Source: an uncultured Chlorobiaceae bacterium
Lineage (GTDB): Bacteria; Bacteroidota; Chlorobiia; Chlorobiales; Chlorobiaceae
Assembly: GCA_903822595.1 (NCBI GenBank)
Contig: CAIJPS010000033.1
Coordinates: forward strand, 60,524 to 124,523
Length of the DNA: 64,000 bases
Direction: 5' to 3'
In this document: piece by piece, positions 45,099 to 55,273 of the stretch
Numbering within the stretch: the stretch's first letter is position 1
Layout: the number at the start of each line of letters is the position of its first letter
Position numbers and translations under genes: made by a program
Notes under the pieces: model-generated
The model's database searches: none
Told to the model about the DNA's origin: nothing
Seen by the model: only the letters and a program-made list of their open reading frames with translations

Positions 45099-45892
45099 TT
45101 GTTAATTTTACTACAGTCGCAATAGTTGCCATGGTCTGCTGGGCACTCGGCACCCTGCTGAGCATCCTCGCCCGGCGAACTCCTGCGCTCAAAATTCCGG
45201 CATTTGTTCTCTCTCTTGGTGGCTCGCTGTTCATGGCGGCCTTTATCGCTTTTTACTGGTCGATCCTCGATCGTCCGCCACTCAGAACACTTGGTGAAAC
45301 CCGGCTCTGGTATGCCGCACTTATTCCGCTTGTCGGCTTTCTGGTTGAGTACCGCTGGAAAATAGAGTGGCTGAAATACTATTGCATGGCACTGGCAGCA
45401 TTTTTTCTCTGTATTAACCTGCTCCATCCTGAAGTTTTCGACAAAACCCTGATGCCTGCCCTGCAGAGCCCCTGGTTTATTCCGCATGTGATCGTCTATC
45501 TGGTAGGTTATGTATTGCTTGCAGCATCCTCTGTTACCGCATTGCACAATGTCTACCTCCAGTTGAGGCACAAGGGGAATGATAACGGCGAATCGGTCTC
45601 ACACTATCTGGCGCTGCTTGGCTTTGTGCTGCTCTCTTTTGGTCTGATCTTCGGTGCACTCTGGGCAAAGGAGGCCTGGGGGCATTACTGGACATGGGAT
45701 CCAAAAGAGACTTGGGCCTTCCTCTCCTGGCTCGCCTATCTCGGCTATCTTCATGCCTGGCGTTACAAGATTGACCGCTCCAAACTACAGTGGTATCTTG
45801 CACTCTCTTTTGTGGTTCTCCTGGTTTGCTGGTTCGGGGTCAACTATCTCCCCTCGGCAGCCAACAGCGTCCACACCTACTCGCAGAGCTGA
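45095..45892 (+). CDS. ccsA: Cytochrome c assembly protein CcsA (ResC)
   Basis: 265 residues with eight membrane helices and the tryptophan-rich heme-handling WWD motif WGHYWTWDPKETWAFLSW. Conserved histidines flank it (ISHV-type FIPHVIVYLVGY and NSVHTYSQ). It starts within the end of resB (ATGA overlap). Together they form the system II heme lyase. A strong hairpin follows at 45904. Confidence 0.95.
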   Translation: MIVNFTTVAIVAMVCWALGTLLSILARRTPALKIPAFVLSLGGSLFMAAFIAFYWSILDRPPLRTLGETRLWYAALIPLVGFLVEYRWKIEWLKYYCMALAAFFLCINLLHPEVFDKTLMPALQSPWFIPHVIVYLVGYVLLAASSVTALHNVYLQLRHKGNDNGESVSHYLALLGFVLLSFGLIFGALWAKEAWGHYWTWDPKETWAFLSWLAYLGYLHAWRYKIDRSKLQWYLALSFVVLLVCWFGVNYLPSAANSVHTYSQS

Positions 45893-45903
45893 CATTCCCT
45901 CTC

Positions 45904-45930
45904 GCACGGCATCCACCCCGGATGCCGTGC
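45904..45930 (+). terminator. Hairpin after ccsA
   Basis: A perfect 11-bp stem (GCACGGCATCC, 45904-45914; GGATGCCGTGC, 45920-45930) with a 5-nt loop lies 12 nt after the ccsA stop. No T-run follows, so it may act with Rho or as an RNA-stabilising end. Confidence 0.65.
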
Positions 45931-46127
45931 AGAGGCTCCAACCCGCCACACAAAACGGCAAGATAAAACCCTCTCGCTCCATCAGTCACTGCAATTTTTT
46001 TGATCTTTTAAGTTTTCATTAATAATCCTTTAAGGATAGTCCTGTTATGTTGATAACGGAAAATAGCTATGACACTATATGCCGGTTTATCCAAAAAAAA
46101 ACAATAACACTCTAACAGAAACTATCC

Positions 46128-46817
46128 ATGAAACTGAAACAAAACTCCATCTACGGGTTACTTATCCTTGTGATAACACTGATTACCTCACTCTCCCCTG
46201 TCCCGGCAAAAGCTGGCGGCCTGCCTGTCGATATTGACGGCAACTCCTATTTCTTCGTCACCATGGGCAAAAAGGTCTGGATGCGTGATAACCTCAACGT
46301 CTCACGGTACCGTAACGGAGATCACATCCGCAAGGCCAACACGAACGAAGAGTGGCTTGATGCCGCTTCAAAAGGCCAAGGCGCCTGGTGTTATTACAAG
46401 AACAACCCGGCAAACGAAAAAAAATATGGCAAGCTCTATAACTGGTATGCCGTCAATGACCCACGGGGACTTGCTCCGTCAGGCTGGCATTTACCAAACC
46501 ACGAGGACTTGAAAAGTGTTGCAACAGTATTGGCAGGTGAATCTGCCCGTGAAGAACAAAAGTCTCCTGCCGCCTCAATATGGCGCTATCCGGCTCTTGC
46601 TGTCGATGAAGGAATCCATTTTCATGCGGAAGCGGGCGGTATCAGGGAAGCGGGCGATACGTTTAATTTTCTCGGTGAAGATGCCTGTTTATGGTCTACT
46701 TCAGAGCAATCTTCAGCACATGCCTGGTATGGCCAATTCAACTTTCAGAATTCAACCATCAAGATAACCGGTCTGGATAAAAAGGCGGGCGCCTCCGTTC
46801 GCTGCATTAGGGATTGA
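46128..46817 (+). CDS. Secreted FISUMP-domain protein
   Basis: 229 residues. A signal peptide (ends VPAKA) precedes one FISUMP (Fibrobacter succinogenes major paralogous) domain: GKKVWMRDNLNVSRYRNGD, GKLYNWYAVND, LAPSGWHLPNHEDL, LWSTSEQSS, and the final GASVRCIRD. FISUMP proteins are surface or periplasmic and structurally akin to C-type-lectin/formylglycine-enzyme-like folds. There is no lipobox. It is monocistronic and converges on mnmE. Role unknown. Confidence 0.88.
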   Translation: MKLKQNSIYGLLILVITLITSLSPVPAKAGGLPVDIDGNSYFFVTMGKKVWMRDNLNVSRYRNGDHIRKANTNEEWLDAASKGQGAWCYYKNNPANEKKYGKLYNWYAVNDPRGLAPSGWHLPNHEDLKSVATVLAGESAREEQKSPAASIWRYPALAVDEGIHFHAEAGGIREAGDTFNFLGEDACLWSTSEQSSAHAWYGQFNFQNSTIKITGLDKKAGASVRCIRD

Positions 46818-46859
46818 CACTCCTACGCACCAGATATCTGCACGATCAACAGGCAAACT

Positions 46860-46892
46860 GTTGTGGGGTGATCCAATCGGATTCCCCACAAC
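46860..46892. terminator. Shared hairpin between convergent FISUMP and mnmE genes
   Basis: GTTGTGGGG (46860-46868) pairs perfectly with CCCCACAAC (46884-46892). ATCC/GGAT inside extends the stem, leaving a 4-nt loop. It lies between two convergent stops; T-runs are weak on both sides. Confidence 0.65.
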
Positions 46893-46918
46893 ACTCCTGC
46901 TTGAGCAGCAAAATAACT

Positions 46919-48340
46919 TCACTTTCCGATGCAGAAACGCTCAAAGATGAGGTTTACGATCTCCTCGTTGACCACTTTTCCGGTAATTTCGCCAACGTAG
47001 TCGAGAGCTGAGCGAAGCTCGAAAGCGATGAGTTCTGTTTCGGCCTGGCGGGTAATCAGTTCCTGTGCATTTGCAAGGGCATCGGATGCGTTGCGGAGCG
47101 CTTCATAATGGCGCAGGCTGGTGACGAGCACACTCGCCTCCTGTTGTTTATTCAGTCCTGCAGCAATCAGACCCATCAACTGCTTGAGATCCTCAAGCCC
47201 ATCTCCCCTGGCAGCGGCTATACCGCAGACGTCGCAACCGGTTGCTGCACGAAGTTGCTTGAGACGTTCAGCGCTTTCCGGGGTAAGATCGGTTTTATTG
47301 GCAATCACGATCATGCGTGCAGTCGTGTATTGCTCCATAAATGCCTGAACAGGAAAAACTTCATCAAGATAATGATTCAGGCTGAGGTCAAGGATGTAAA
47401 GAATCAGATCAGCTTCGGATATTTTCTTGTAGCTTCGCCGAATACCTTCATGCTCAATCTCTCCTTCCCCCTCACGTAGCCCGGCGGTATCGGTAAGACG
47501 AAACATGGTTTTTTCATGCACAAAGCACTCTTCGATATAGTCGCGTGTTGTGCCCGGTCTATTGCTGACAATAGATCGCTCTTCGCCAAGCAGTGCATTC
47601 AGCAATGTTGATTTTCCGGCATTTGGCTTTCCGGCAATGACGGTTGCAACGCCCTCTTTGAGAAGCCTCCCGCTCTGATAGGAGTCGATAAGACGGTCAA
47701 GCTCTTGCTGTAACACATGAAGCTCCTTCTGGAGCTGGCTGCGGCTCTGAAACTCAACCTCCTCTTCACTGAAGTCGAGTTCAAGTTCGAGGAGAGCACA
47801 TGAACGCAGAAGTTCCTCACGCATGGCATCAAGCCGCAAAGAGAGCGCTCCCTCCATCTGGATCACTGCGGTACGAAAGGCCGATTCCGAACGGGCATGG
47901 ATCATCTCCCCAATCGCCTCCGCTTGCAAAAGATCAATTCGTCCATTCAGAAAGGCACGCCGGGTAAATTCGCCAGGTTCAGCAAGCCGGCACCCCTTGT
48001 CGAGGAGCACTTTCAGGAGGTGTTTCACCACAACCGGGCCGCCATGGCAGCTCAACTCAACCATATCCTCCTTCGTGAAAGAGTTTGGTGCGCGAAACAC
48101 CAGTGCCACCACCTCGTCAACAAGTCCTTCGCTGTCGTGCACCGTTCCAAAATGGGCCCTGAAGCCTTTTGATTGTGCAAAACGAAACGTTGTGTTGTTT
48201 TTTTTGCGAAACACCCTCTGGGCTATATCGAAAACCCCTTTGCCGCTGATACGGACAACAGCGAGAGCACCGACACCAACTGGCGTAGCAATCGCAGCAA
48301 TCGGGTAGCCCTGTTCTGGCTGAATGATGGGCATAGGCAT
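46919..48340 (-). CDS. mnmE: tRNA modification GTPase MnmE
   Basis: 473 residues. An N-terminal tetrahydrofolate-binding domain (AAIATPVGVGALAVVRISG), a helical domain, and an inserted GTPase with P-loop GKPNAGKSTLLN, DTAGLREG, and NKTD. The C-terminus is the canonical FCIGK, with its functional Cys. With MnmG it adds cmnm5 to the wobble uridine of tRNAs. Normal family length is about 455. It diverges from mazG. Confidence 0.97.
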   Translation of the reverse strand: MPMPIIQPEQGYPIAAIATPVGVGALAVVRISGKGVFDIAQRVFRKKNNTTFRFAQSKGFRAHFGTVHDSEGLVDEVVALVFRAPNSFTKEDMVELSCHGGPVVVKHLLKVLLDKGCRLAEPGEFTRRAFLNGRIDLLQAEAIGEMIHARSESAFRTAVIQMEGALSLRLDAMREELLRSCALLELELDFSEEEVEFQSRSQLQKELHVLQQELDRLIDSYQSGRLLKEGVATVIAGKPNAGKSTLLNALLGEERSIVSNRPGTTRDYIEECFVHEKTMFRLTDTAGLREGEGEIEHEGIRRSYKKISEADLILYILDLSLNHYLDEVFPVQAFMEQYTTARMIVIANKTDLTPESAERLKQLRAATGCDVCGIAAARGDGLEDLKQLMGLIAAGLNKQQEASVLVTSLRHYEALRNASDALANAQELITRQAETELIAFELRSALDYVGEITGKVVNEEIVNLIFERFCIGK

Positions 48341-48465
48341 AGCTCCCGGATATCGAAATTGTATGGATCTGTTTCATGAACCCTGTCAGCAAGTATAAGA
48401 AATAGCAGCAAGAAAGAGTAACTTCAGTCACAGTTGAGAAGAGAGAGCAAAACACCATTTGACCT

Positions 48466-49275
48466 ATGCCTGAAAAATCAGCGACAGAGCAGTTGAAAGC
48501 CGATATTGTTGCACACAAAGAGAGAACCCTTCCGGAGCAGTTCGAACGGGTGCTGAAGCTTGTCAGCCTACTGCGGCAGGAGTGCCCCTGGGACCGAAAG
48601 CAGACTCCCGAATCGCTGGCGCATCTGCTGCTCGAAGAGAGCTACGAATTGATACACGCCATCGACCAGCAGGATGAAAGTGAACTCAAAAAAGAGTGCG
48701 GCGACCTTTTTCTGCATCTCTTTTTTCAGGTTTTTCTCGGCGAAGAGCGCGGAACCTTCTCCTTTACTGACGTTTTCGAAGCACTCTGCCACAAGCTCAT
48801 CAGCCGCCACCCGCACGTCTTTGGTGACGTCATTGCTGAAACAGAGCACGAGGTACTCCAGAACTGGGAAACCATCAAGCTCAAGGAGGGGCGCAAGAGC
48901 ATGCTCGACGGGGTACCGAATGCCATGTCGGAGCTGTTGCGCGCCTACCGTGTGCAGAAAAAGGTGTCGGGCGTCGGTTTCGACTGGCCCAGCGACGAGG
49001 GGGTGCTTGATAAACTTGCCGAAGAGGTACGAGAGTTGAAAGAAGCTGGCAGTAAAGAGAAGCAGGAGGAGGAGTTCGGCGACCTGCTCTTCACCCTCGT
49101 CAACTACAGTCGCTTCATCGGAACCAACCCTGAAGATGCCCTCCGCAAAGCTACCAACAAGTTTATGGGCCGCTTTCGCCACATTGAAGAAGCCGTGCAG
49201 GCATCGGGCCGTAACTGGCAGGAGTACACCCCCGAAGAACTCGACACGCTCTGGAGAGAGGCGAAGGAGAGATAG
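48466..49275 (+). CDS. mazG: Nucleoside triphosphate pyrophosphohydrolase MazG
   Basis: 269 residues with two MazG helical-bundle domains. The first has ECPWDRKQTPESLAHLLLEE then ELKKECGDLFLHL; the second has VGFDWPS, KLAEEVRELKEA and EEEFGDLLFTLVNYSR, the E-E-x-x-E/E-x-x-D metal sites. It hydrolyses NTPs or dNTPs to monophosphate and pyrophosphate. The stop is 2 nt from that of the convergent esterase. Confidence 0.95.
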   Translation: MPEKSATEQLKADIVAHKERTLPEQFERVLKLVSLLRQECPWDRKQTPESLAHLLLEESYELIHAIDQQDESELKKECGDLFLHLFFQVFLGEERGTFSFTDVFEALCHKLISRHPHVFGDVIAETEHEVLQNWETIKLKEGRKSMLDGVPNAMSELLRAYRVQKKVSGVGFDWPSDEGVLDKLAEEVRELKEAGSKEKQEEEFGDLLFTLVNYSRFIGTNPEDALRKATNKFMGRFRHIEEAVQASGRNWQEYTPEELDTLWREAKER

Positions 49276-49277
49276 CT

Positions 49278-49913
49278 CTACAATCTCTCCAGAAACTCCC
49301 CCGCAACTTTAAGATATGCTTCATTTACCCGGTGACCACCCATGAACTCACTGGCAACAAACGAAACAGCGGCCTCCTGAAGCCTTGAAGCATCCTGCTC
49401 ATGGCGCTCCCTGGAGTAAAGCCGGTCACGGCTGCCACGGGCGAGGTGCACCCTGCCCAAACGGCCACTTACGGAGAGCTCCGGAGGAATATCTCCGCCA
49501 AGAAGCATGAGATGCTCTGCCCTGTGACGGCCAAGCAGGGCGGCACGACAAGCCATTCCGGTACCCTGCGAATAACCGTGAAAAGAGAGGCTGTCGGTTA
49601 CACCATAGAGTGCCCTGATCCGCTCAATCACTCCATCGACATAGCGCACATTCTCTTCAATCTGATGCTCACGGTCACGGCTGCTCATCCAGCTTGCACC
49701 GGGATTGCCTGTTGTAGTGCAAACGGAGTGGAGCGCTTCAATGGAGCAGCAGAACCAGCGCTCGGAGCCAGGAATGGCACAAAGCAGTCGAAACTCATCT
49801 TCGGCGGTCTGGCCGTAACCGTGAAACCCCGCAAGAAGCGGGGCCGGACCGGAGTACGCGGGTAAACGGAGCAGATACTTCCCGCGCACCGATGACAGTA
49901 TGGTATGAGTCAA
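49278..49913 (-). CDS. Alpha/beta-hydrolase, carboxylesterase/phospholipase type
   Basis: 211 residues. GFHGYGQTAEDEF forms the oxyanion region, HGYSQGTGMA holds the nucleophile Ser, SRDRLYSRE the likely acid and MGGHRVNEAYL the catalytic His. No signal peptide. It resembles serine carboxylesterases of the YpfH/phospholipase group. Its start overlaps the stop of the TreS-maltokinase gene by 4 bp, so it ends the GlgE-pathway operon, though an esterase has no obvious role there. Confidence 0.87.
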   Translation of the reverse strand: MTHTILSSVRGKYLLRLPAYSGPAPLLAGFHGYGQTAEDEFRLLCAIPGSERWFCCSIEALHSVCTTTGNPGASWMSSRDREHQIEENVRYVDGVIERIRALYGVTDSLSFHGYSQGTGMACRAALLGRHRAEHLMLLGGDIPPELSVSGRLGRVHLARGSRDRLYSRERHEQDASRLQEAAVSFVASEFMGGHRVNEAYLKVAGEFLERL

Positions 49914-52900
49914 GACTCCAGAATTTTCAAAATACCCCGAAGCGGGATGGAAGCCCAGTCAGGACGGTTGTTGAGTTCGTAATTGAGCTCGTAGACCGCC
50001 TTGTTCATCAAATAGGCCCGCATCAGATGCTCCCGCTCTTTCGGATCTACCGGAACGATATCGCTGCCCTTCGTCCTGGCAAAATAGGTGTCGATAAAGT
50101 GCTGGCCAACATAGAAACTCCAGCGGTCAGCCCAGGGTTCGAGAGCCAGCCGCTCTTCGGGACGGATGACAGAGTTGCCCTGCTGCAGCACACTGAAAGC
50201 TGCATAGTCGAAGGAGCGGAGCATACCTGAAATATCACGGAAGACCGAGCGCTTGATTTTGCGTTCAGAGAGAGGACGGGATGGCTCTCCCTCAAAATCG
50301 ATAATCACAAAGTCCTTGCCGGTAAAGAGCACCTGACCGAGATGATAATCACCATGAATGCGAATTTTGAGCGTATCGATTTTCTCAAGCCGAATCGGAT
50401 CAAACTGCTGCAAAATCTTTTTCTGCTTCTGTACAAAAAGAGAGGCCAGTTGCTGCTGCTCAGGAGGCATCCGGTGCGTGACTTCGCGTATAAGAAGAAC
50501 AGCTCGTTTCACCTGCTCACACATCGCCTGGTAGATCGAGCGCTGATAAAGCGTGGTAAAGGCCTCCGGCGCAAATGCCGGATCACTGTCGAGCGAAGCC
50601 AGAGAGAGATGCATTTCAGCGGTTCGTTCTGCAAGTTTTTCAATCATGCCAAGGTAGACTTCACCAATCAGTTCGTGCATGATCTCTGGAAGTTGCACCG
50701 GATCGCCACTCAGTGCTGGCAGAGGAGGCAGAACAATGCCCGTGTTGATTTTTGCAAGGAGATCATCGTAATAGCGCTTCACATGACCAAGCGAAAGCTG
50801 CCAGGCATCCCCCTCGTTTTTCACATAATGCTGCAGAATACCAAGCGAGTAGCTGTTGGTACGACTCTGCTCATAGTTCAGTGAACCAAGGTAGCCTGGC
50901 AGGTTTTTGAACGAGGTGTTATCACTCAGCGCACGGCACATCTCCACTTCAGGAGAGACTCCGATTTCAATGCGGCGATAGAGCTTCATACAAAGGTCGT
51001 TGTGAAAGCGGATCGAAGTATTTGTCTGTTCGACACCCATCAGAACTGGTTCCTGCTCTTGACCAACGGCTGTTTCCGTAATGGCGTCAATCTTCATGGA
51101 CTTCATTCCGGAAACAATGCCTGCCTTGCCCTGCCAACTCTCCTTACCGGTGACAAGCTGATAAAGATGGTTCAGGAAACGACCATCATAGGTGGCATCA
51201 CAGAGATAACCCTCGTCATCGCCAACAATGACCCTTGCAATAACCCGCTTGTAGAAATTGTCATCTGACGGAGTGATCATGGAAAGCGAAGAAAAACAGA
51301 CCGGCAGTTGATAGCGTTCATTCTCACCACTTGAATAGCGCACTTCCGTCACCAGCAACTTTGCTTTTGCCATTCCCGCGACAGGAATCGTGTCGACAAT
51401 GGAGATACGCATGATATTACGCACCTTGCCGCCAAACCAGCGGCTAACTTTGAAATACTGGGGCAGAATCTCCGTTTCAAGCCGTTCGCGACTTTTGCCG
51501 GTAAAGAGGCTTGGCCAACGGGATAGTGTCGCAAAGGGCTTTTCCATATATGGACGACCGTCACTATTCTCGGTATCCCTGACCAACCGCAGCCAGAAGT
51601 ATCCATAGGATCCAAGTGCCACCATGTAGGGAATTTTCCTGATTTTAGGAAAACGATTCATGCTGAAAACCTCTTCAGGAATAAACCCGTCGAAGCGGGA
51701 AAGATCGATCGTCACCGCCTGGGCATTTCTGGAAAGATTGATTACACTGAGCATGGTTTCATCCTCGAACTGACGGATAAAAATCAACACTTTGGGGTTG
51801 CTCACCTGCAGGAACTCAATGGTGCCCCGGCTGAGCGATTTATAGCGATGGGCCGTTGAAATGGTATGGCGCATCCACCAGAGAAGAGAGTTGACATTGC
51901 TCTCCTGCACCTCAACATTGACCGCCTCGTAGTGATATTCAGGATCAATGATAACCGGAAGCTGAAGCCGCTGGGGATTGGCGCGCGAAAAACCCGCATT
52001 GCGGTCAGAGTTCCACTGCATGGGGGTGCGCACGCCATCGCGATCACCAAGATAGTAGTTATCGCCCATGCCGATCTCGTCACCATAATAGAGTACCGGG
52101 GTTCCAGGCAGCGAGAGCAGCATGATGTTCATCAGCTCGATCTTGCGGCGGTCGTTGGACATGAGGGGTGCAAGTCGGCGACGGATACCGAGGTTGATGC
52201 GCGCCTTGGGATCATTGGCATAGACCCTGCGCATGTAATCGCGCTCCTCGTCAGTGACCATTTCAAGCGTCAGTTCATCATGATTGCGCAAAAACGAAGC
52301 CCATTGGCAGTTTTCCGGAATTTCCGGAGTCTGTTCAAGAATATCGAGAATGGGAAAACGGTCTTCGGTCGCAAGCGCCATATACATGCGCGGCATGAGG
52401 GGAAAATGGAAGTTCATGTGGCAGAGATCCCCGGTACCAAAATAGGCTGCGGAATCTTCAGGCCACTGGTTTGCCTCGGCAAGCAGCATACGGTTGGGAT
52501 AGTGCTCATCAACATAGGAGCGCAACGCCCTCAGATACTCATAGGTACGTGGCAGGTTTTCGCAATTGCTCTCCTCTTCTTCATAAAGATAGGGTACCGC
52601 ATCAAGCCTCAAACCATCGACGCCCATGCCAAGCCAGAAATCAAGCACTCCGAGAAGCGCCTTGTGGACTTCGGGGTTTTCAAAGTTGAGGTCAGGTTGA
52701 TGATGGTAAAAGCGGTGCCAGAAATATTGCCCGGCAACCGGATCCCATGTCCAGTTGGAAGCCTCGAAATCCTGAAAAATAATTCGGGCTTCTGAATATT
52801 TGTTTGAGTCATCGCTCCAGACATAGAAATTTCGTTCAGGAGAGCCTGCAGGAGCTTTCCGGGCACGCTGGAACCATGCATGCTGGTCGGAAGTATGGTT

Positions 52901-53212
52901 CACGACCAGCTCGGTAATCACCTTCAGACCGAGGCCGTGTGCCTCCTCAAGAAACTCCCTGAAATCTTCCATCGTACCGTAGTCAGGGTTGACACTCATA
53001 TAGTCGGCAATATCGTATCCATCGTCACGCAACGGCGACGGGTAAAAAGGAAGCAGCCAGATAGCGGTAACCCCGAGACTTTGCAGATAGCCGAGCTTCT
53101 GGCGCAACCCCTGAAAATCTCCTACACCGTCATTGTTGCTGTCATAGAAGGTCTTGACATGCGCTTCGTAAATAATAGCATCTTTGTACCAGAGCGGTTC
53201 GGGTTGATACAT
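49910..53212 (-). CDS. treS: Trehalose synthase-maltokinase fusion (TreS/Pep2)
   Basis: 1100 residues. Residues 1-560 are a GH13 trehalose synthase: IYEAHVKTFYDSNNDGVGDF, VVNHTSDQH, nucleophile Asp204 in GVDGLRLDAVP, the acid/base Glu in LLAEANQWPED, and RNHDELTLEM. Residues about 600-1100 are a maltokinase (Pep2) of the aminoglycoside-kinase fold, with IHGDYHLGQVLFT and FVIIDFEGEPSRPL. The enzyme interconverts trehalose and maltose and phosphorylates maltose, giving maltose-1-phosphate for GlgE, encoded 48 bp upstream. The fusion is common outside Actinobacteria. Confidence 0.96.
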   Translation of the reverse strand: MYQPEPLWYKDAIIYEAHVKTFYDSNNDGVGDFQGLRQKLGYLQSLGVTAIWLLPFYPSPLRDDGYDIADYMSVNPDYGTMEDFREFLEEAHGLGLKVITELVVNHTSDQHAWFQRARKAPAGSPERNFYVWSDDSNKYSEARIIFQDFEASNWTWDPVAGQYFWHRFYHHQPDLNFENPEVHKALLGVLDFWLGMGVDGLRLDAVPYLYEEEESNCENLPRTYEYLRALRSYVDEHYPNRMLLAEANQWPEDSAAYFGTGDLCHMNFHFPLMPRMYMALATEDRFPILDILEQTPEIPENCQWASFLRNHDELTLEMVTDEERDYMRRVYANDPKARINLGIRRRLAPLMSNDRRKIELMNIMLLSLPGTPVLYYGDEIGMGDNYYLGDRDGVRTPMQWNSDRNAGFSRANPQRLQLPVIIDPEYHYEAVNVEVQESNVNSLLWWMRHTISTAHRYKSLSRGTIEFLQVSNPKVLIFIRQFEDETMLSVINLSRNAQAVTIDLSRFDGFIPEEVFSMNRFPKIRKIPYMVALGSYGYFWLRLVRDTENSDGRPYMEKPFATLSRWPSLFTGKSRERLETEILPQYFKVSRWFGGKVRNIMRISIVDTIPVAGMAKAKLLVTEVRYSSGENERYQLPVCFSSLSMITPSDDNFYKRVIARVIVGDDEGYLCDATYDGRFLNHLYQLVTGKESWQGKAGIVSGMKSMKIDAITETAVGQEQEPVLMGVEQTNTSIRFHNDLCMKLYRRIEIGVSPEVEMCRALSDNTSFKNLPGYLGSLNYEQSRTNSYSLGILQHYVKNEGDAWQLSLGHVKRYYDDLLAKINTGIVLPPLPALSGDPVQLPEIMHELIGEVYLGMIEKLAERTAEMHLSLASLDSDPAFAPEAFTTLYQRSIYQAMCEQVKRAVLLIREVTHRMPPEQQQLASLFVQKQKKILQQFDPIRLEKIDTLKIRIHGDYHLGQVLFTGKDFVIIDFEGEPSRPLSERKIKRSVFRDISGMLRSFDYAAFSVLQQGNSVIRPEERLALEPWADRWSFYVGQHFIDTYFARTKGSDIVPVDPKEREHLMRAYLMNKAVYELNYELNNRPDWASIPLRGILKILES

Positions 53213-53260
53213 GTTGAATTCGTTAGAATAAAAAGTGACTGGATTAAATAATAGAGTATA

Positions 53261-55273
53261 TCAGGCAAGCATGACCCTGAAAATATGCGCTGGCATCTGC
53301 CGCGGGTTCACTTCCACAAAGTTCCATTCCCCTACCCACTGGTAGCGCGAATCGCTGAGCAGATCCTCAACCGTGAAGGTGTACTGATGCGAGAGACCAA
53401 AAAGTTCAAGTGGAAAGCGAAGCCAGCCGCTCTGAGTCCCCGACTGGTCAAGATTGACGACCGTCAGAATGATATTGCTCCCGTCCACCGAGCGCTTCAC
53501 ATAAGCCATCAATTGGTCATGTTCATGGCCCGGAGAATCTTCAACACGCACAAAGGTGATGTCGGAAGTCTGCTGCAGTGCCGGATTTTCTTTGCGGATA
53601 CGGTTGATACGGGTAATCTCCGCACGGATATTGCCAGGACGATCAAGATCCCACTCTTTGATCTCATATTTTTCGGAATCAAGGTACTCCTCCTTGCCTT
53701 CGCCAACCGGCACGTTTTCGCAAAGCTCATAAGCCGGGCCGTACATACCGTAGTTCGACGAGAGCGTTGAGGCCAGAACGAGACGGATAATAAACTTCTC
53801 CCGTCCCCCTTGCTGCAACTCTTCATGCAGGATATCAGGTGTGTTAGGCCAGAAATTCGCCCGCATGAAATGCTTCAGCGGCGCGGAGGTGAGTTCGGTC
53901 ACATACTCTTGGAGATCATGCTTGTTGTTCCGCCAGGTGAAGTAGCTGTATGACTGGCTGTAACCCACCTTGGCAAGCCGGGCCATCAGTTTCGGCCTGG
54001 TAAACGCCTCGGCCAGAAAAACGGTATCGGGATACTCCTCCCTGATTGAGGCAATGGCCCACTCCCAGAAAGGAAAAGCTTTGGTATGAGGATTGTCGAC
54101 ACGGAAAATTTTAACCCCCTTGCCGATCCAGAAAAGAAAGATGCTTTTCAGCTCAATCCAGAGGTTCTGCCAGTCAGCAGATTCAAAGTTGATCGGCAGA
54201 ATATCCTCATATCGTTTGGGAGGGTTTTCCGCAAACTGCACCGTCCCGTCGGGACGCCAGGTGAACCACTGAGGATGTTCCTGCACGTATGGATGGTCAG
54301 GCGAACACTGAAAAGCGATATCGAGAGCGACGGAGATACCAAACCTCTCCGCCTCCGATACAAACAGGGTGAAATCTTCCATCGTACCAAGTTCCGGATG
54401 AAGCGCCTTGTGCCCGCCATCGCTGTTGCCAATCGCCCAGCAACTTCCCGGCTCACCGGGAGCGGCAACAAGCGCATTGTTCTTCCCCTTTCGTTTGGTA
54501 GTGCCAATCGGATGAACAGGTGGAAGATAGAGGACATCGAAACCCATCCCGGCTATCATTGGCAATTGTCGACGGCAATCGTTGAAGGTGCCATGTGTGC
54601 CTGGCTCTGCTCCCCATGAACGGGGAAAAAGCTCATACCATGCACTGTACCCCGCCTTTTTCTGCTCCACGGTCAATACAAGCACTTTATCGTAGCGGGA
54701 AGCATTTGCCTTGTCGGCATGACGCTCCATGAGCAGGTCAAGCTCAGCGTCAAGCGCTGCAGTTGCGGCCTCCTCCTTATCCTCTGAACGGATGCAGGAG
54801 GCGATAAAATTGAGCATGGCGGCATCGGCCGCGCAGTCCCTTTCGGCACCACCATCCACAAGAAGCGCACCGATCTGCAAGTCAAGCGAAACATCCTGAC
54901 CAGCCGCAATTTTTTTCTCGAGCCCCTTTTTCCATGTCTGGAAATGGTCGACCCTCCCCTCAATGGTATATTCATATCGTCCCGGCGCTCCTGCAATAAA
55001 GGAGCCTTTCCAGCGATCGTTGCCTTGCGGCTCCATCGGCGAAGAGTACCACTCTTCACTGCCAGCAAGCCGGAAACAGAGCGCCGCCATGATGGCATCG
55101 GCGCCATCAACAAAAATATCAGCCTCTACAACCACCCGCTCACCCTCAACAGCTTTCGCAGGATACTTTCCTCCGTCAAGTTCAGGTGAGACATTTTCTA
55201 TGACAACCCGCTGACGGCCGTCAAAAGCTTGAGCGCTATAGTGGGGAACCGCCCGTCGGAATGCATTGTTCAT
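53261..55273 (-). CDS. glgE: Alpha-1,4-glucan:maltose-1-phosphate maltosyltransferase GlgE
   Basis: 670 residues, GH13 subfamily 3. An N-terminal beta domain (RVVIENVSPELDGGKYPAKA) precedes the catalytic barrel. Key blocks: YSAWYELFPRSWG, DVLYLPPVHPIGTTKRKGKN, nucleophile Asp in VKIFRVDNPHTKAFPFWEW, and acid/base Glu in VFLAEAFTRP. GlgE extends alpha-1,4-glucan from maltose-1-phosphate. It is first in an operon with treS/pep2. Together they form the trehalose-to-glycogen route; no branching enzyme is in this window. Confidence 0.96.
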   Translation of the reverse strand: MNNAFRRAVPHYSAQAFDGRQRVVIENVSPELDGGKYPAKAVEGERVVVEADIFVDGADAIMAALCFRLAGSEEWYSSPMEPQGNDRWKGSFIAGAPGRYEYTIEGRVDHFQTWKKGLEKKIAAGQDVSLDLQIGALLVDGGAERDCAADAAMLNFIASCIRSEDKEEAATAALDAELDLLMERHADKANASRYDKVLVLTVEQKKAGYSAWYELFPRSWGAEPGTHGTFNDCRRQLPMIAGMGFDVLYLPPVHPIGTTKRKGKNNALVAAPGEPGSCWAIGNSDGGHKALHPELGTMEDFTLFVSEAERFGISVALDIAFQCSPDHPYVQEHPQWFTWRPDGTVQFAENPPKRYEDILPINFESADWQNLWIELKSIFLFWIGKGVKIFRVDNPHTKAFPFWEWAIASIREEYPDTVFLAEAFTRPKLMARLAKVGYSQSYSYFTWRNNKHDLQEYVTELTSAPLKHFMRANFWPNTPDILHEELQQGGREKFIIRLVLASTLSSNYGMYGPAYELCENVPVGEGKEEYLDSEKYEIKEWDLDRPGNIRAEITRINRIRKENPALQQTSDITFVRVEDSPGHEHDQLMAYVKRSVDGSNIILTVVNLDQSGTQSGWLRFPLELFGLSHQYTFTVEDLLSDSRYQWVGEWNFVEVNPRQMPAHIFRVMLA

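Noticed and set aside
48568..49182. Minus-strand open frame of 204 codons
   Set aside because: Antisense to mazG; Leu/Phe/Glu-rich translation mirrors the codon pattern of the real gene.
51866..52795. Plus-strand open frame of 309 codons
   Set aside because: Antisense to the TreS-maltokinase gene, whose motifs are unmistakable.
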